A stretch of 64,000 bases of DNA from an uncultured Alphaproteobacteria bacterium (lineage in GTDB: Bacteria; Pseudomonadota; Alphaproteobacteria; HIMB59): positions 1 through 64,000 of the forward strand of contig CABZXY010000002.1 in assembly GCA_902529795.1 (NCBI GenBank), in the 5' to 3' direction. This document shows, piece by piece, positions 1 through 8,452 of this stretch (position 1 is its first letter; the number at the start of each line of letters is the position of its first letter). The position numbers and the translations under genes are program-made. The notes beneath the pieces were generated by a model, which was not told where the DNA came from, ran no database searches, and saw only the letters and a program-made list of their open reading frames with translations.

Positions 1-307
1 TTAAAAGAAGAGCTAAGCCCAAACCAATCAATGCCTGTAATATAAGAGTCCAACAGACAAAGTGGGCTGTGATTTGCATTTTTTCCCATATCTCTTCTTT
101 ACCAAGAATTTTTTTGTAATTTTTTAAACCTACAAACTTAGGCTCTCTTCCAATTTTATTAGCATAAAAATTGGTAAACGACATTCTGATCGCGTAGACC
201 AGAGGATAAATATTAATTGCAAGTAATAAAATTAGAGTAGGAGTAATGAATATCCAAGCGATTGCCTTATCCGATAATCCTTTAAATTTTTTTACTGCAG
301 TTTTCAT
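1..307 (-). CDS. Sugar ABC transporter permease, N-terminal part (cut by window edge)
   Basis: The reverse strand from an ATG at 307 reads without a stop to the window edge, about 102 residues. It begins MKTAVKKFKGLSDKAIAWIF and has a first membrane segment (ITPTLILLLAINIYPLVYAI), then the NFY...VGLKNYKKIL stretch typical of MalF/UgpA-type permeases, then the start of a second membrane segment. It would form the inner-membrane channel for the binding protein encoded just upstream at 360-1670. The 3' end and the partner permease and ATPase lie outside the window. The family is clear; the substrate is unknown. Confidence 0.85.
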   Translation of the reverse strand, partial: MKTAVKKFKGLSDKAIAWIFITPTLILLLAINIYPLVYAIRMSFTNFYANKIGREPKFVGLKNYKKILGKEEIWEKMQITAHFVCWTLILQALIGLGLALLL

Positions 308-321
308 TAAAGAAAATATAG

Positions 322-347
322 ATGGGTGGGAATTGAGCCCCACCCAT
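322..347 (-). terminator. Intercistronic hairpin after a binding-protein gene
   Basis: A perfect 9-bp inverted repeat, ATGGGTGGG (322-330) and CCCACCCAT (339-347), with an 8-nt loop lies between the binding-protein stop (360) and the permease start (307). On the minus strand it is followed by a mixed T-rich stretch rather than a clean U-run. It may be a partial terminator or a 3' mRNA stabiliser that lets the binding protein be made in excess of the membrane subunits. Confidence 0.6.
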
Positions 348-359
348 AGGTTTTATATT

Positions 360-1670
360 TTATATTTTTCCGTCAGCTTCGAAGACTTCTTCCCAATCCT
401 CGATGATTTTATCGAGAGCATCTTGAGCAGAACCTTTGCCGTTAACTACATAGTCATGAATTCGCTCCTGCATTGGAAGCATTAATTCAACGAAAGTAGG
501 CTCCTGCCAGAAGTCTTTAACGATGCCCATTGAGTCTAAGAAACCTTGAGCATAGACAGCGGAGTCAACAAAATCTGGAGATCCAAGCACGTCCATATGA
601 CATGAATAACCACCTAAATCCCACCATTTTTGTTGAATATCAGGTCTTGCAAACCATTTCATGTACTCAAGTGCTAGGTCTTGTTTATCAGAATAGCTCA
701 CAACAGAGATACCTTGACCACCAAGAGTAGCAGCACATACATTTTGACAAGGGTTAGCAAAGAATCCTGACTCACGACCGTCACTATCTTCTTTAGCAAC
801 ACCAGGCCAGAATGCATACCAGTTCATTTGGAAAGCAACCTGTCCAGACTTATAAGCGTCTAGGTTAGCTACCATGTAAGCGTCTGAGTGTCCTGGAGGT
901 GCACAATCATCGTACATCTTTTTGTAGAACTCAACTGCTTCAGCTGCTGCTGCAGAGTTAAAGTAACCGTCCATTGAGTAAGGGTTATTTGGATCTTCGT
1001 ATTCCATACCCCAAGCATACATTGCTGCTGTTACACCCATGGTAATACCTTCAGAACCACGCTCAGTATTAATCGCAGCACCGTATCTTACAACGCCGTC
1101 AATTTCTCTTCCTTGGAAGAAAGTACACATGTCATATAGCTCGTCCCAAGTCTTTGGTACGCCTAAGTCATAACCATGTTTTGATTTAAATTCAGACTGA
1201 AGTTCTGGTCTATCAAACCAGTCTTTTCTATATGCCCAAGCTAAAGCATCACCCATCGCTGGAAGCGCATAGTAGTTTGGGGTACCTTTTGGCCAAGTAG
1301 AATAAGCATACACAGTAGCAGGATTAAAGTCGTCCATTGAAATACCGTTAGCATCAAAAAAGTCATTAAGTTTTACATAGTGACCGTATGTTGCTCCAGC
1401 ACCAATCCACTGTGAGTCTCCAATTAATAAGTCAAATGTCTTACCTTGGTTGTTAAGTTCATTTAACATTCTGTCAGCAAAGTTTGGCCATGGCACAAAC
1501 TCAAAGTTCATTTCAACCCCAGTTTCAGCTGTGAACTCTTTACTTAATTCTTGTAAAGCGTTAGCTGGATCCCAAGCGGCCCAACCAAGAGTCAAAGACT
1601 CAGCTTTAGCATTAAATGTAAAAAGTAAGGTGAAAACAGGGACTAAAAATACAGATAGTATTTTTCTCAT
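360..1670 (-). CDS. Family-1 extracellular sugar-binding protein of an ABC importer
   Basis: A 436-residue periplasmic solute-binding protein, MalE/UgpB-like in length. I chose the ATG at 1670 over an in-frame upstream start because it is followed by a clean signal peptide (MRKILSVFLVPVFTLLFTFNAKA, cleaved before ES) and preceded by an AGGAGGAA Shine-Dalgarno site at 1674-1681. The mature protein starts with an EFTAETGVEMNFEFVPW segment and has a YALPAMGDALAWAYRKDWF segment, both usual for this family, and is rich in Trp and Tyr as expected of a sugar-binding cleft. It heads a minus-strand operon with the permease at 1-307 and is divergent from a sugar isomerase/oxidoreductase pair, which points to an oligosaccharide, glycoside or polyol ligand. 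The ligand is not identifiable. Confidence 0.9.
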   Translation of the reverse strand: MRKILSVFLVPVFTLLFTFNAKAESLTLGWAAWDPANALQELSKEFTAETGVEMNFEFVPWPNFADRMLNELNNQGKTFDLLIGDSQWIGAGATYGHYVKLNDFFDANGISMDDFNPATVYAYSTWPKGTPNYYALPAMGDALAWAYRKDWFDRPELQSEFKSKHGYDLGVPKTWDELYDMCTFFQGREIDGVVRYGAAINTERGSEGITMGVTAAMYAWGMEYEDPNNPYSMDGYFNSAAAAEAVEFYKKMYDDCAPPGHSDAYMVANLDAYKSGQVAFQMNWYAFWPGVAKEDSDGRESGFFANPCQNVCAATLGGQGISVVSYSDKQDLALEYMKWFARPDIQQKWWDLGGYSCHMDVLGSPDFVDSAVYAQGFLDSMGIVKDFWQEPTFVELMLPMQERIHDYVVNGKGSAQDALDKIIEDWEEVFEADGKI

Positions 1671-1793
1671 CAATTCCTCCTTATAGATGATTAACTTTGA
1701 TACATTATACAATTTCAAAAAAAAATCGCCAATAAATAGCTTTAAATATGAAAAAAATACATGATTAAAAATGTTTTCATTTTTTAAAAACTC

Positions 1794-1819
1794 TATAATA
1801 AGATAGCTTTTTGGGGGAA
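1794..1819 (+). promoter_or_regulatory. Candidate -10 box and ribosome binding site for the isomerase gene
   Basis: A TATAAT at 1794-1799 is followed by GGGGGAAA (1813-1820) and the ATG at 1827. No convincing -35 box is seen at the right spacing, so an activator may be needed. The 156-bp gap 1671-1826 separates the divergent binding-protein and isomerase genes and must hold both promoters. Confidence 0.35.
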
Positions 1820-1826
1820 AATTAAG

Positions 1827-2876
1827 ATGTCTATAAAAGGACCTGCTATATTTTTAGCACAGTTTGCTGGTGATGAGGCACCATTTAACAATCTAGAAAA
1901 TATTTCAAAATGGGCAAGTGAACTTGGATATATTGGTGTTCAAATTCCAAGCTGGGATGCCCGACTTTTTGATTTAAAAAAAGCATCAGAGAGCAAAGAC
2001 TATTGTGATGAGGTCAAAGGAACTTTGTCCTCTTATGGATTATCTTTAACAGAATTATCAACTCATCTTCAAGGGCAATTAGTTGCTGTGCATCCTGCTT
2101 ATGATGTAGCTTTTGATGGTTTTGCTGCACCAGAAGTAAGAGGAAATGCTAAAGCAAGACAAGAATGGGCTGTAAATCAATTAATGATGGCTGCCGACGC
2201 CTCTCAGAATTTGGGTCTGACTGAACATGTAACTTTCTCTGGAGCATTGGCATGGCCTTATGTTTACCCATGGCCTCAAAGACCAGCTGGATTAGTTGAA
2301 ACTGCTTTTGACGAACTAGCGAATAGATGGAAACCAATTCTAAATAAATTTGATCAGTGTGGGATAAACTTATGTTATGAAATTCATCCAGGCGAAGATC
2401 TTCATGATGGCATCACCTTTGAGATGTTTTTAGATAGAGTTGGTAATCATACGAGATGTAATATGCTCTATGATCCAAGTCATTATGTGCTTCAACATTT
2501 AGATTATCTACAGAACATCGATATCTATCACGAAAAAATAAAAATGTTTCACGTTAAAGATGCAGAGTTAAACCCTTCTGGAAAACAAGGTGTTTATGGT
2601 GGTTTCCAATCTTGGAAAGAACGTGCTGGAAGATTTAGATCTCTTGGTGATGGGCAAGTAGATTTTAAATCTATTTTTTCTAAGCTTACTACTTACGGCT
2701 TTGAAGGATGGGCTGTTTTAGAGTGGGAGTGTGCTTTAAAACATCCTGAAGATGGTGCTCGCGAGGGATCAGAATTTATTAAAAGACACATTATTAGAGA
2801 AACTGAAAAAGCTTTTGATGATTTTGCAGACTCTGGTGCAGATGATGCGGCTAATAAAAAGATGTTAGGAATTTAG
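1827..2876 (+). CDS. Sugar phosphate isomerase/epimerase-type TIM barrel enzyme
   Basis: A 349-residue protein of the xylose-isomerase-like TIM-barrel superfamily. Expected metal-site positions are visible: Glu in CYEIHPGED (about residue 185), Asp and His in LYDPSHYV (about 215), His in FHVKDAE and Glu near the end in VLEWEC. It is followed after 4 nt by a Gfo/Idh/MocA oxidoreductase and is divergent from a sugar-binding protein gene. This pairing is common in pathways that oxidise a sugar or glycoside to a keto-sugar and then isomerise, epimerise or cleave it. Isomerase, epimerase, dehydratase or 3-keto-glycoside-cleaving activity are all possible; the exact reaction is not deducible. Confidence 0.8.
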   Translation: MSIKGPAIFLAQFAGDEAPFNNLENISKWASELGYIGVQIPSWDARLFDLKKASESKDYCDEVKGTLSSYGLSLTELSTHLQGQLVAVHPAYDVAFDGFAAPEVRGNAKARQEWAVNQLMMAADASQNLGLTEHVTFSGALAWPYVYPWPQRPAGLVETAFDELANRWKPILNKFDQCGINLCYEIHPGEDLHDGITFEMFLDRVGNHTRCNMLYDPSHYVLQHLDYLQNIDIYHEKIKMFHVKDAELNPSGKQGVYGGFQSWKERAGRFRSLGDGQVDFKSIFSKLTTYGFEGWAVLEWECALKHPEDGAREGSEFIKRHIIRETEKAFDDFADSGADDAANKKMLGI

Positions 2877-2880
2877 TTCA

Positions 2881-4035
2881 ATGGGTCAAAAAATTAAATT
2901 AGGTATGGTCGGCGGAGGCCAAGGCGCTTTTATTGGAGCAGTTCATCGTATTGCATCACGAATTGACGATCGATATGAATTAGTTGCAGGTGCTTTTTCT
3001 TCTAATCCTGAAAGTGCCCTCGCCTCAGGTAAAGGGCTTGGTATAACTGATAATCGTAATTACCAAAATTTTCAAGAAATGGCTGAAAAAGAAAGTCAAC
3101 GAGAAGATAAAATTGATGCAGTCGCTATTGTAACACCCAATCATATGCATCACCCTATTGCCATGGAATTTATGAATAAAGGTTTTCATATTATTTGTGA
3201 TAAACCGCTAGCTATGAATTTGAAACAATGCGAGGAATTAGTTCAAGCATCCCAAAGTAATAATATTCTTTTTGCTTTAACACATAATTACACAGGTTAT
3301 CCGATGGTCAGAAACGCAAAAGCCATGTGCGAAAATGGTGACATTGGTAACATAAGGGTTATTCAGGCAGAATATGCACAAGATTGGCTTACAGAAGATC
3401 TTGAAAACAAAAATGATAGCGGAGGTAACAAGCAAGCCTCATGGCGAACTGATCCTGCACAATCAGGAGGTGGGGGTTGCATTGGTGATATTGGAACCCA
3501 TGCTTTTAATCTTATTCGTTTTATCACAGGATTAGAACCTCATGAGATCAATGCCGAATTAACAAGCTTTGTTTCTGGAAGACAGTTAGATGACAATGCT
3601 CAAATTTCAATTCGCTTCCAAGGGGGTGCTAAAGGAACGATTTGGTCTTCTCAAGTAGCGCCAGGAAATGAAAATCATTTAATGATTAGAATATATGGAG
3701 ACAAAGGGGGCCTAGAGTGGTGTCAAGAGGACCCAAACTATCTTTATTACACCCCCTTTGGTGAGGCAAAAAGAAAAATTACTCGTGGAGGGGCTGGCTC
3801 ATTACAATTAGCTAACGATGTATCAAGAATTCCGCCTGGACACCCTGAAGGATACTTAGAGGGATTTGCAAATATCTATACAGAAGTTGCAGATGCTATC
3901 ATTGATTTCAATAATGGGAATTATGATCCTAAAAAATACCTATTTCCTAAAGTTGAAGATGGATTAGAGGGTATAAGATTTATTGAAAGATCAATTGCTT
4001 CGAATGCATCTAATTCCTCTTGGGTAAATTTTTAA
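2881..4035 (+). CDS. Gfo/Idh/MocA family NAD(P)-dependent oxidoreductase
   Basis: A 384-residue dehydrogenase. The N-terminal Rossmann fold starts KLGMVGGGQGAFIG. The family motif is seen as CDKPLAMN (Lys about residue 108), and the putative catalytic His lies in DIGTHAFNLIRF (about residue 207). It begins 4 nt after the TIM-barrel gene and is surely co-transcribed. The family typically oxidises a sugar, inositol or glycoside hydroxyl, so with its neighbour it likely handles the compound imported by the adjacent transporter. The 3' end abuts a convergent gene with no spacer. Confidence 0.85.
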   Translation: MGQKIKLGMVGGGQGAFIGAVHRIASRIDDRYELVAGAFSSNPESALASGKGLGITDNRNYQNFQEMAEKESQREDKIDAVAIVTPNHMHHPIAMEFMNKGFHIICDKPLAMNLKQCEELVQASQSNNILFALTHNYTGYPMVRNAKAMCENGDIGNIRVIQAEYAQDWLTEDLENKNDSGGNKQASWRTDPAQSGGGGCIGDIGTHAFNLIRFITGLEPHEINAELTSFVSGRQLDDNAQISIRFQGGAKGTIWSSQVAPGNENHLMIRIYGDKGGLEWCQEDPNYLYYTPFGEAKRKITRGGAGSLQLANDVSRIPPGHPEGYLEGFANIYTEVADAIIDFNNGNYDPKKYLFPKVEDGLEGIRFIERSIASNASNSSWVNF

Positions 4036-4989
4036 TTAATTCCAAGATAAGGTCTTTCTAGTATTCCAATAATCTACTTGGGATAATCTATAATTATTAA
4101 GAGAAGGAAGTTCAATATCAATTAGATTGAGAGAATTTAAATTTCTATCTAATTGATCAATCGTCGAAGCTCCCGTCAAAACTATTTTGACGAATGGTAA
4201 TTGATAAACCCAAATCAAAGCTAGATCTTCAATTGTTATATTTAGATTTGAGGCTACTTTGGTTATTTTAATAAAATTTTCCTGATGAAGATTATTATTT
4301 AAATTTGTCAATCTACCGTTCGCAAATATTTCTTTAGCAATCACATTTATTCCTTGTTCTGATGCCTTCTTTAAAATTTCAATGCACGATTGTTCAAAAA
4401 TATTGATTGTACATTGAATAAAAGTAAATAATTTTTCAGACTTATTAATATCTAATAAGTCTGTAATTGTTTCTTTTTGTTGAGGCCCACTGGTGGAAAT
4501 ACCTATATCCACCCCACCTTTTTTAATGGTGTGAAGTTCTTGAATTACATCTTTATCAGTTAAAACACTACTTTCAGGAGTTACCGAGTGTATTTGATAT
4601 AGATCAATGCTTTTTCCAAGATTCATTCTTGTCTCTACCCATTGTTTTTTCAAAAAAGAATGCGAGTGATCTTTGCGTTCATGCTGGTCAGTCTCCACAT
4701 TCCACTCTGCTAAATACTCATAGCCCCATTTAGAGCCAACAAACCCAGCAAATTGATTTTGTTTTCTAATCCAAGATGATAAGAATTCCTCTGACTCACC
4801 ATAAACCCTTGCTACATCAAAATAACGAATATCTTTTTTATAAGCAAAATCGAGGACTTCATGACATTTATTTCTCATATTGTCCTTCGATTTGTCATCT
4901 CCAATACTTTGATGATGACCAAGGTTGATATAGCCTGGTCTACCTAATGCTGCCAGACCTAGTCCAAGTTTATTTTCTAATTTAAACAC
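4036..4989 (-). CDS. Aldo/keto reductase family oxidoreductase
   Basis: A 317-residue (alpha/beta)8 reductase. Tetrad-like elements are visible: Asp and Tyr in DVARVYGESEE, Lys in FVGSKWGYEY and His in LYQIHSV. It starts at GTG, overlapping the stop of the upstream HAD gene in a TAGTG arrangement, so it is the third gene of a xylA-HAD-AKR operon. It probably reduces a sugar or aldehyde with NADPH, or runs in reverse as a sugar dehydrogenase. The specific substrate is unknown. Confidence 0.8.
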   Translation of the reverse strand: MFKLENKLGLGLAALGRPGYINLGHHQSIGDDKSKDNMRNKCHEVLDFAYKKDIRYFDVARVYGESEEFLSSWIRKQNQFAGFVGSKWGYEYLAEWNVETDQHERKDHSHSFLKKQWVETRMNLGKSIDLYQIHSVTPESSVLTDKDVIQELHTIKKGGVDIGISTSGPQQKETITDLLDINKSEKLFTFIQCTINIFEQSCIEILKKASEQGINVIAKEIFANGRLTNLNNNLHQENFIKITKVASNLNITIEDLALIWVYQLPFVKIVLTGASTIDQLDRNLNSLNLIDIELPSLNNYRLSQVDYWNTRKTLSWN

Positions 4990-5591
4990 TAACGAATGTA
5001 AGGATCAATTAACTCTTTAATTAAAGAAGGGTTTGTTAGATGAATAGTTTGGAAATTTAATTTTTGTGCAGCTTCAATATTATCAAGTCGGTCATCAATA
5101 AATAAGGTCTCTTGAGGTATTAAATCAAAACGACTGATAGCTAATTCATAAATTGCTGGATCAGGCTTAATCAAAAAATCTCTTCCTGAAATTATTTTGC
5201 CATCAAAATCTTTTAAAAATGGGTATGTTTCTTCCATTCCTTCATATGTCTCAGCTGACCAATTAGATAAAACATAACAGGGATGGTTAAGTTCTTTGAT
5301 TTTATAAAAAACATCTACTGTTTTTTGAAAGAAGCCACCAACCATATTTCCATGGTTTGGGTAATAAAGTTTAATTTCTTTTTCAAATTCAGGAAATTTT
5401 TTGATTGCATCATTTACGGCAACTTCGATAGTTATACCAGCATCACATCGAGTATCTAATAAAGGGAAAGAAATATTATTGATGAAAAAATTCATTCTTT
5501 CATCGTTGTTAAATATTGGTTTTAGTATTCTCTCTGGATTCCAATCAAAAAAAACATTACCTAGGTCAAATAAAAATTTTTTTACTGTCAT
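4989..5591 (-). CDS. HAD-superfamily phosphatase (YihX-like)
   Basis: A 200-residue HAD hydrolase. Motif I is FLFDLGNVFFDW, with the DLGN form seen in the glucose-1-phosphate phosphatase YihX and in epoxide-hydrolase-type relatives. Motif II is YVLSNWS, the motif III Lys is in LIKPDPAIYE, and motif IV is LFIDDRLDNI. It lies 3 nt after xylA in the same operon. It likely dephosphorylates a sugar phosphate in the cytoplasm, but the substrate is not determined. Confidence 0.8.
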   Translation of the reverse strand: MTVKKFLFDLGNVFFDWNPERILKPIFNNDERMNFFINNISFPLLDTRCDAGITIEVAVNDAIKKFPEFEKEIKLYYPNHGNMVGGFFQKTVDVFYKIKELNHPCYVLSNWSAETYEGMEETYPFLKDFDGKIISGRDFLIKPDPAIYELAISRFDLIPQETLFIDDRLDNIEAAQKLNFQTIHLTNPSLIKELIDPYIR

Positions 5592-5594
5592 TTA

Positions 5595-6902
5595 TTATTC
5601 GATAAAAGAATTTAATAAATTTTCAAGGTACTCTTGTCTCCCAGACTGTGGTTGGGGATTTATATTCTCTGATTTAACTTTTTCATAAATACCTTCTAAA
5701 GAAGTAGAGCTCATTAACTCTTTATCATGGGTCCAATTTTCATATCTTTTTTGCAAAAAATCCTCATAAGAACCATCATTGATCATTCTCTCTACTGCAA
5801 GGAGTGTTCTAGCACATGTATCCATCGCGCCTATATGGGCATAAAACAAATCCTCTGGATCTATTGATTGACGCCTTATTTTAGCGTCCATATTTAAACC
5901 ACCACTCCCTAATCCCTGATTTTTGAAAAGATAGTAAAAAGGTAACAAAAGCTCTTCAGTATTATTCGGAAATTGATCAGTATCCCAACCAACTAAATAA
6001 TCTCCTCTATTGATATCTATACTTCCAAAAATATCATTAGCTAAGGCGTATGCGATCTCATGCTCAAAGGAATGTTTTGCCAAAATGGCATGATTGACTT
6101 CGATGTTAAGTTTGAATTCTTTTTCTAATCCATATTTTTGAAGAAAAGCAAAAACATTAGCAGAGTCAAAATCGTATTGATGCTTAGTTGGTTCGTGAGG
6201 TTTAGGTTCAATTAGAAGATTGCCTTTAAATCCAATTTTATGTTTATGTTCTGCTACCAGACTCAAAAAACGACCTAATTGATCAAACTCCTGTTTCATG
6301 TTGGTATTTAAAATAGTCTCATAACCCTCGCGGCCTCCCCATAGAACATAATTTTGGCCACCTAAGTAATGCGTATTTTCGATACACATTTTTACTTGAG
6401 CTGCTGCGTATTGAAAAATTTCTGGATTAGGGTTTGTAGCGGCACCAGCCATATATCTTCTGTGACTAAATAAATTAGCTGTCCCCCATAGCAACTTAAC
6501 TTTTGATGTTTCAAGTTTTTTTGAAATTAAATCTACTATTTTTTTTTGTATCAATTCAGTCTCATTAAAATTATTCCCTTCTGGAGCAATATCGACATCA
6601 TGAAAACAAAAATAGGGGATATCCAGTTTATCAAAAAAAGAAAAAGCGTTTTCCATTTTGTCAGTAGCTTGATGAATTGCATCTTGGTGGTCCATCCAAG
6701 GTCTTAGAAATGTTTGACCTCCAAAGGGATCATTGCCAGGCCAATTAAAAGTATGCCAATAGCATACTGCCATTCTGAGATGATCCTCGATAGTTTTTTC
6801 CAATACCTTTTGCTTGGGATTGTAATACTTAAAAGCAAGAGGATTTCGGGTATCTTTTCCCTCAAATTCTACTTTTGCAATTGATTGAAAATAATCTGAC
6901 AT
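5595..6902 (-). CDS. xylA: Xylose isomerase
   Basis: A 435-residue class II (long-form) xylose isomerase converting D-xylose to D-xylulose, and possibly glucose to fructose. Family hallmarks are seen: [14 protein letters not shown] near the N-terminus, the catalytic His in [22 protein letters not shown], the metal-binding block [18 protein letters not shown], and [19 protein letters not shown]. The ATG at 6902 lies only a few nt from the expected transcription start, so the message may be nearly leaderless. It is the first gene of the xylA-HAD-AKR operon. A xylulokinase (xylB) that completes the route to xylulose-5-phosphate is encoded far away at 44150-45601. Confidence 0.95.
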   Translation of the reverse strand: MSDYFQSIAKVEFEGKDTRNPLAFKYYNPKQKVLEKTIEDHLRMAVCYWHTFNWPGNDPFGGQTFLRPWMDHQDAIHQATDKMENAFSFFDKLDIPYFCFHDVDIAPEGNNFNETELIQKKIVDLISKKLETSKVKLLWGTANLFSHRRYMAGAATNPNPEIFQYAAAQVKMCIENTHYLGGQNYVLWGGREGYETILNTNMKQEFDQLGRFLSLVAEHKHKIGFKGNLLIEPKPHEPTKHQYDFDSANVFAFLQKYGLEKEFKLNIEVNHAILAKHSFEHEIAYALANDIFGSIDINRGDYLVGWDTDQFPNNTEELLLPFYYLFKNQGLGSGGLNMDAKIRRQSIDPEDLFYAHIGAMDTCARTLLAVERMINDGSYEDFLQKRYENWTHDKELMSSTSLEGIYEKVKSENINPQPQSGRQEYLENLLNSFIE

Positions 6903-6913
6903 TTTGAAAATTG

Positions 6914-6942
6914 ATTATAGATATGTGGATTTATTAAAACAA
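6914..6942 (-). promoter_or_regulatory. Promoter of xylA
   Basis: On the minus strand TTGTTT (6942-6937) and TATAAT (6919-6914) are separated by exactly 17 nt. Transcription should start about 5-6 nt before the xylA ATG at 6902, leaving no room for a Shine-Dalgarno site. The divergent ABC exporter gene starts at 7032. Confidence 0.55.
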
Positions 6943-7031
6943 TGATTATAAAACTTCAAATTAGGTCCATTTGACTAATGTTATTTATATAAATTATTGA
7001 AAAAATCTTTTCATAAACTACATATATTGAA

Positions 7032-7733
7032 ATGCTAAGAGTTGAGGAAATAAGTAAAAAATTTGGCGATTTCCAAGTCATAAATAATCTTTCATTTGAA
7101 GTAAAGGTGGGAGATGTTATGGGTTTTTTAGGTCCAAATGGTGCGGGCAAAACTACCTCTATGAGAGTAATTACTGGTTATCTCAAATCAGACAGGGGAA
7201 GAGTATTCATTGATAACAAAGATATTGATGAAGATCCAATTGTTGCCAAATCTAAAATTGGCTATTTGCCAGAAGGCGTTCCTCTATATTTGGATTTCTC
7301 ACCTGCCCTTTATCTTGATTATGTTTGCAGTGTTCGAGAAGTCAAAAATGCTAAAAGTAAAATCCAAAAAGTAATTAAAGATTTACAACTTGAAGATGTA
7401 AAAGATGTTCCTATTGAGACTCTTTCAAAAGGTTTCAAAAGAAGAGTGGGAATAGCTCAATCACTTGTTCATAATCCTAAACTTTTAATTTTAGATGAGC
7501 CAACAGATGGGTTAGATCCTCTTCAAAAATTTGAAGTAAGAAAGCTAATTAAAAAATTATCAAAAACAAAAGCAATAATTATTTCTACACATATTCTCGA
7601 TGAGGTTCCCGAAGTATGCAATAAATGTTTAATAATAGATCAGGGTGGAAAAAAGTTTGAAGGAACTCCAAATAAACTAAAAAAGAAAATTGGTAAGTCT
7701 CTTGATGAAAAATTTAGAAAGATAATCAGCTAA
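7032..7733 (+). CDS. ABC-2 type exporter ATP-binding protein (GldA-like)
   Basis: A 233-residue single nucleotide-binding domain. Walker A is GPNGAGKTTS (about residues 35-44), the signature is TLSKGFKRRVGIAQSL, and Walker B is LLILDEPTDGLDP. It overlaps the following permease by one base, forming an export-type ABC system with the next three genes. By family it resembles the gliding-motility-associated GldA/NosF group, which is widespread in non-gliding bacteria. The cargo is unknown. Confidence 0.85.
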   Translation: MLRVEEISKKFGDFQVINNLSFEVKVGDVMGFLGPNGAGKTTSMRVITGYLKSDRGRVFIDNKDIDEDPIVAKSKIGYLPEGVPLYLDFSPALYLDYVCSVREVKNAKSKIQKVIKDLQLEDVKDVPIETLSKGFKRRVGIAQSLVHNPKLLILDEPTDGLDPLQKFEVRKLIKKLSKTKAIIISTHILDEVPEVCNKCLIIDQGGKKFEGTPNKLKKKIGKSLDEKFRKIIS

Positions 7734-8452
7734 TGCTCTCTTTAATAAAAAGAGAACTCAAATTATTTTTTATTACTCCGGTGGCTTATATCTTTACAGC
7801 TATTTTTATAATGACATCCATGTCTTTGACTTTTTATTTTGGAAGTTTTTTTAATTCTGGTGTTGCTGATTTAACCACTTTTTTTAGTTTTATACCATGG
7901 GTTTTTATTTTTTTTATACCAGCAGTTACCATGAAGAGCTGGTCAGAAGAAAAACGTCTAGGAACTATTGAACTGTTAATGACTTTACCAGTTGCTTTAT
8001 GGAAAATTGTGTTAAGCAAGTTTATTGCTACTTGGCTTTTTGTAATTTTTTCAATAATTCTTACTTTTCCTATTTGGATTACTGTAAATTACTTAGGAAA
8101 TCCAGATAATCTCGTTATTTTTGGTCAATATTTAGGTATTATCGTAATGGCAGGTTCGTATGTATCTTTGGGTGTCTTTTTCTCTTCTTTAACTAATAAT
8201 CAAATCATTTCTTTCATTCTTTCAATTGTGGTTTCTTTTGTTTTTACTATCAGCGGTTTTCCTTTAATGATTAATTTTATATCTCAAGTTTTCCCCCTAG
8301 AGTTAGTTGAATTAATCTCAAGCTTTAGTTTTCTGACTCATTTTTCATCTATTCAAACTGGGTTCTTTTCTTTGAAAGGATTAATGTTCTTTATTTCTTT
8401 TATGGCCCTATGGAACTATTTAACTCTTATTAAATTTGCGAACAAAGAATAA
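7733..8452 (+). CDS. ABC-2 type permease (GldF-like)
   Basis: A 239-residue integral membrane protein with about six hydrophobic segments. It has the ABC-2 hallmark of a cytoplasmic MKSWSEEKRLGTIELLMTLPV block (about residues 63-85). Its start overlaps the ATPase stop and its stop overlaps the next start, both by one base, so the four genes 7032-11285 form one operon. It is the membrane channel partner of the ATPase. Confidence 0.85.
   Translation: MLSLIKRELKLFFITPVAYIFTAIFIMTSMSLTFYFGSFFNSGVADLTTFFSFIPWVFIFFIPAVTMKSWSEEKRLGTIELLMTLPVALWKIVLSKFIATWLFVIFSIILTFPIWITVNYLGNPDNLVIFGQYLGIIVMAGSYVSLGVFFSSLTNNQIISFILSIVVSFVFTISGFPLMINFISQVFPLELVELISSFSFLTHFSSIQTGFFSLKGLMFFISFMALWNYLTLIKFANKE

Noticed and set aside
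246-485. Open frame on the plus strand across the permease/binding-protein boundary
   Set aside because: It lies antisense to two clear genes, has no ribosome binding site and no recognisable protein content.
1671-1718. Longer start for the first binding protein
   Set aside because: The extension precedes a clear signal peptide and spans the Shine-Dalgarno site, so it would be untranslated leader.
1748-1780. ATGAAAA/TTTTCAT inverted repeat upstream of the isomerase gene as an operator
   Set aside because: A short AT-rich 7-bp arm with 19-nt spacing is expected by chance in this base composition.
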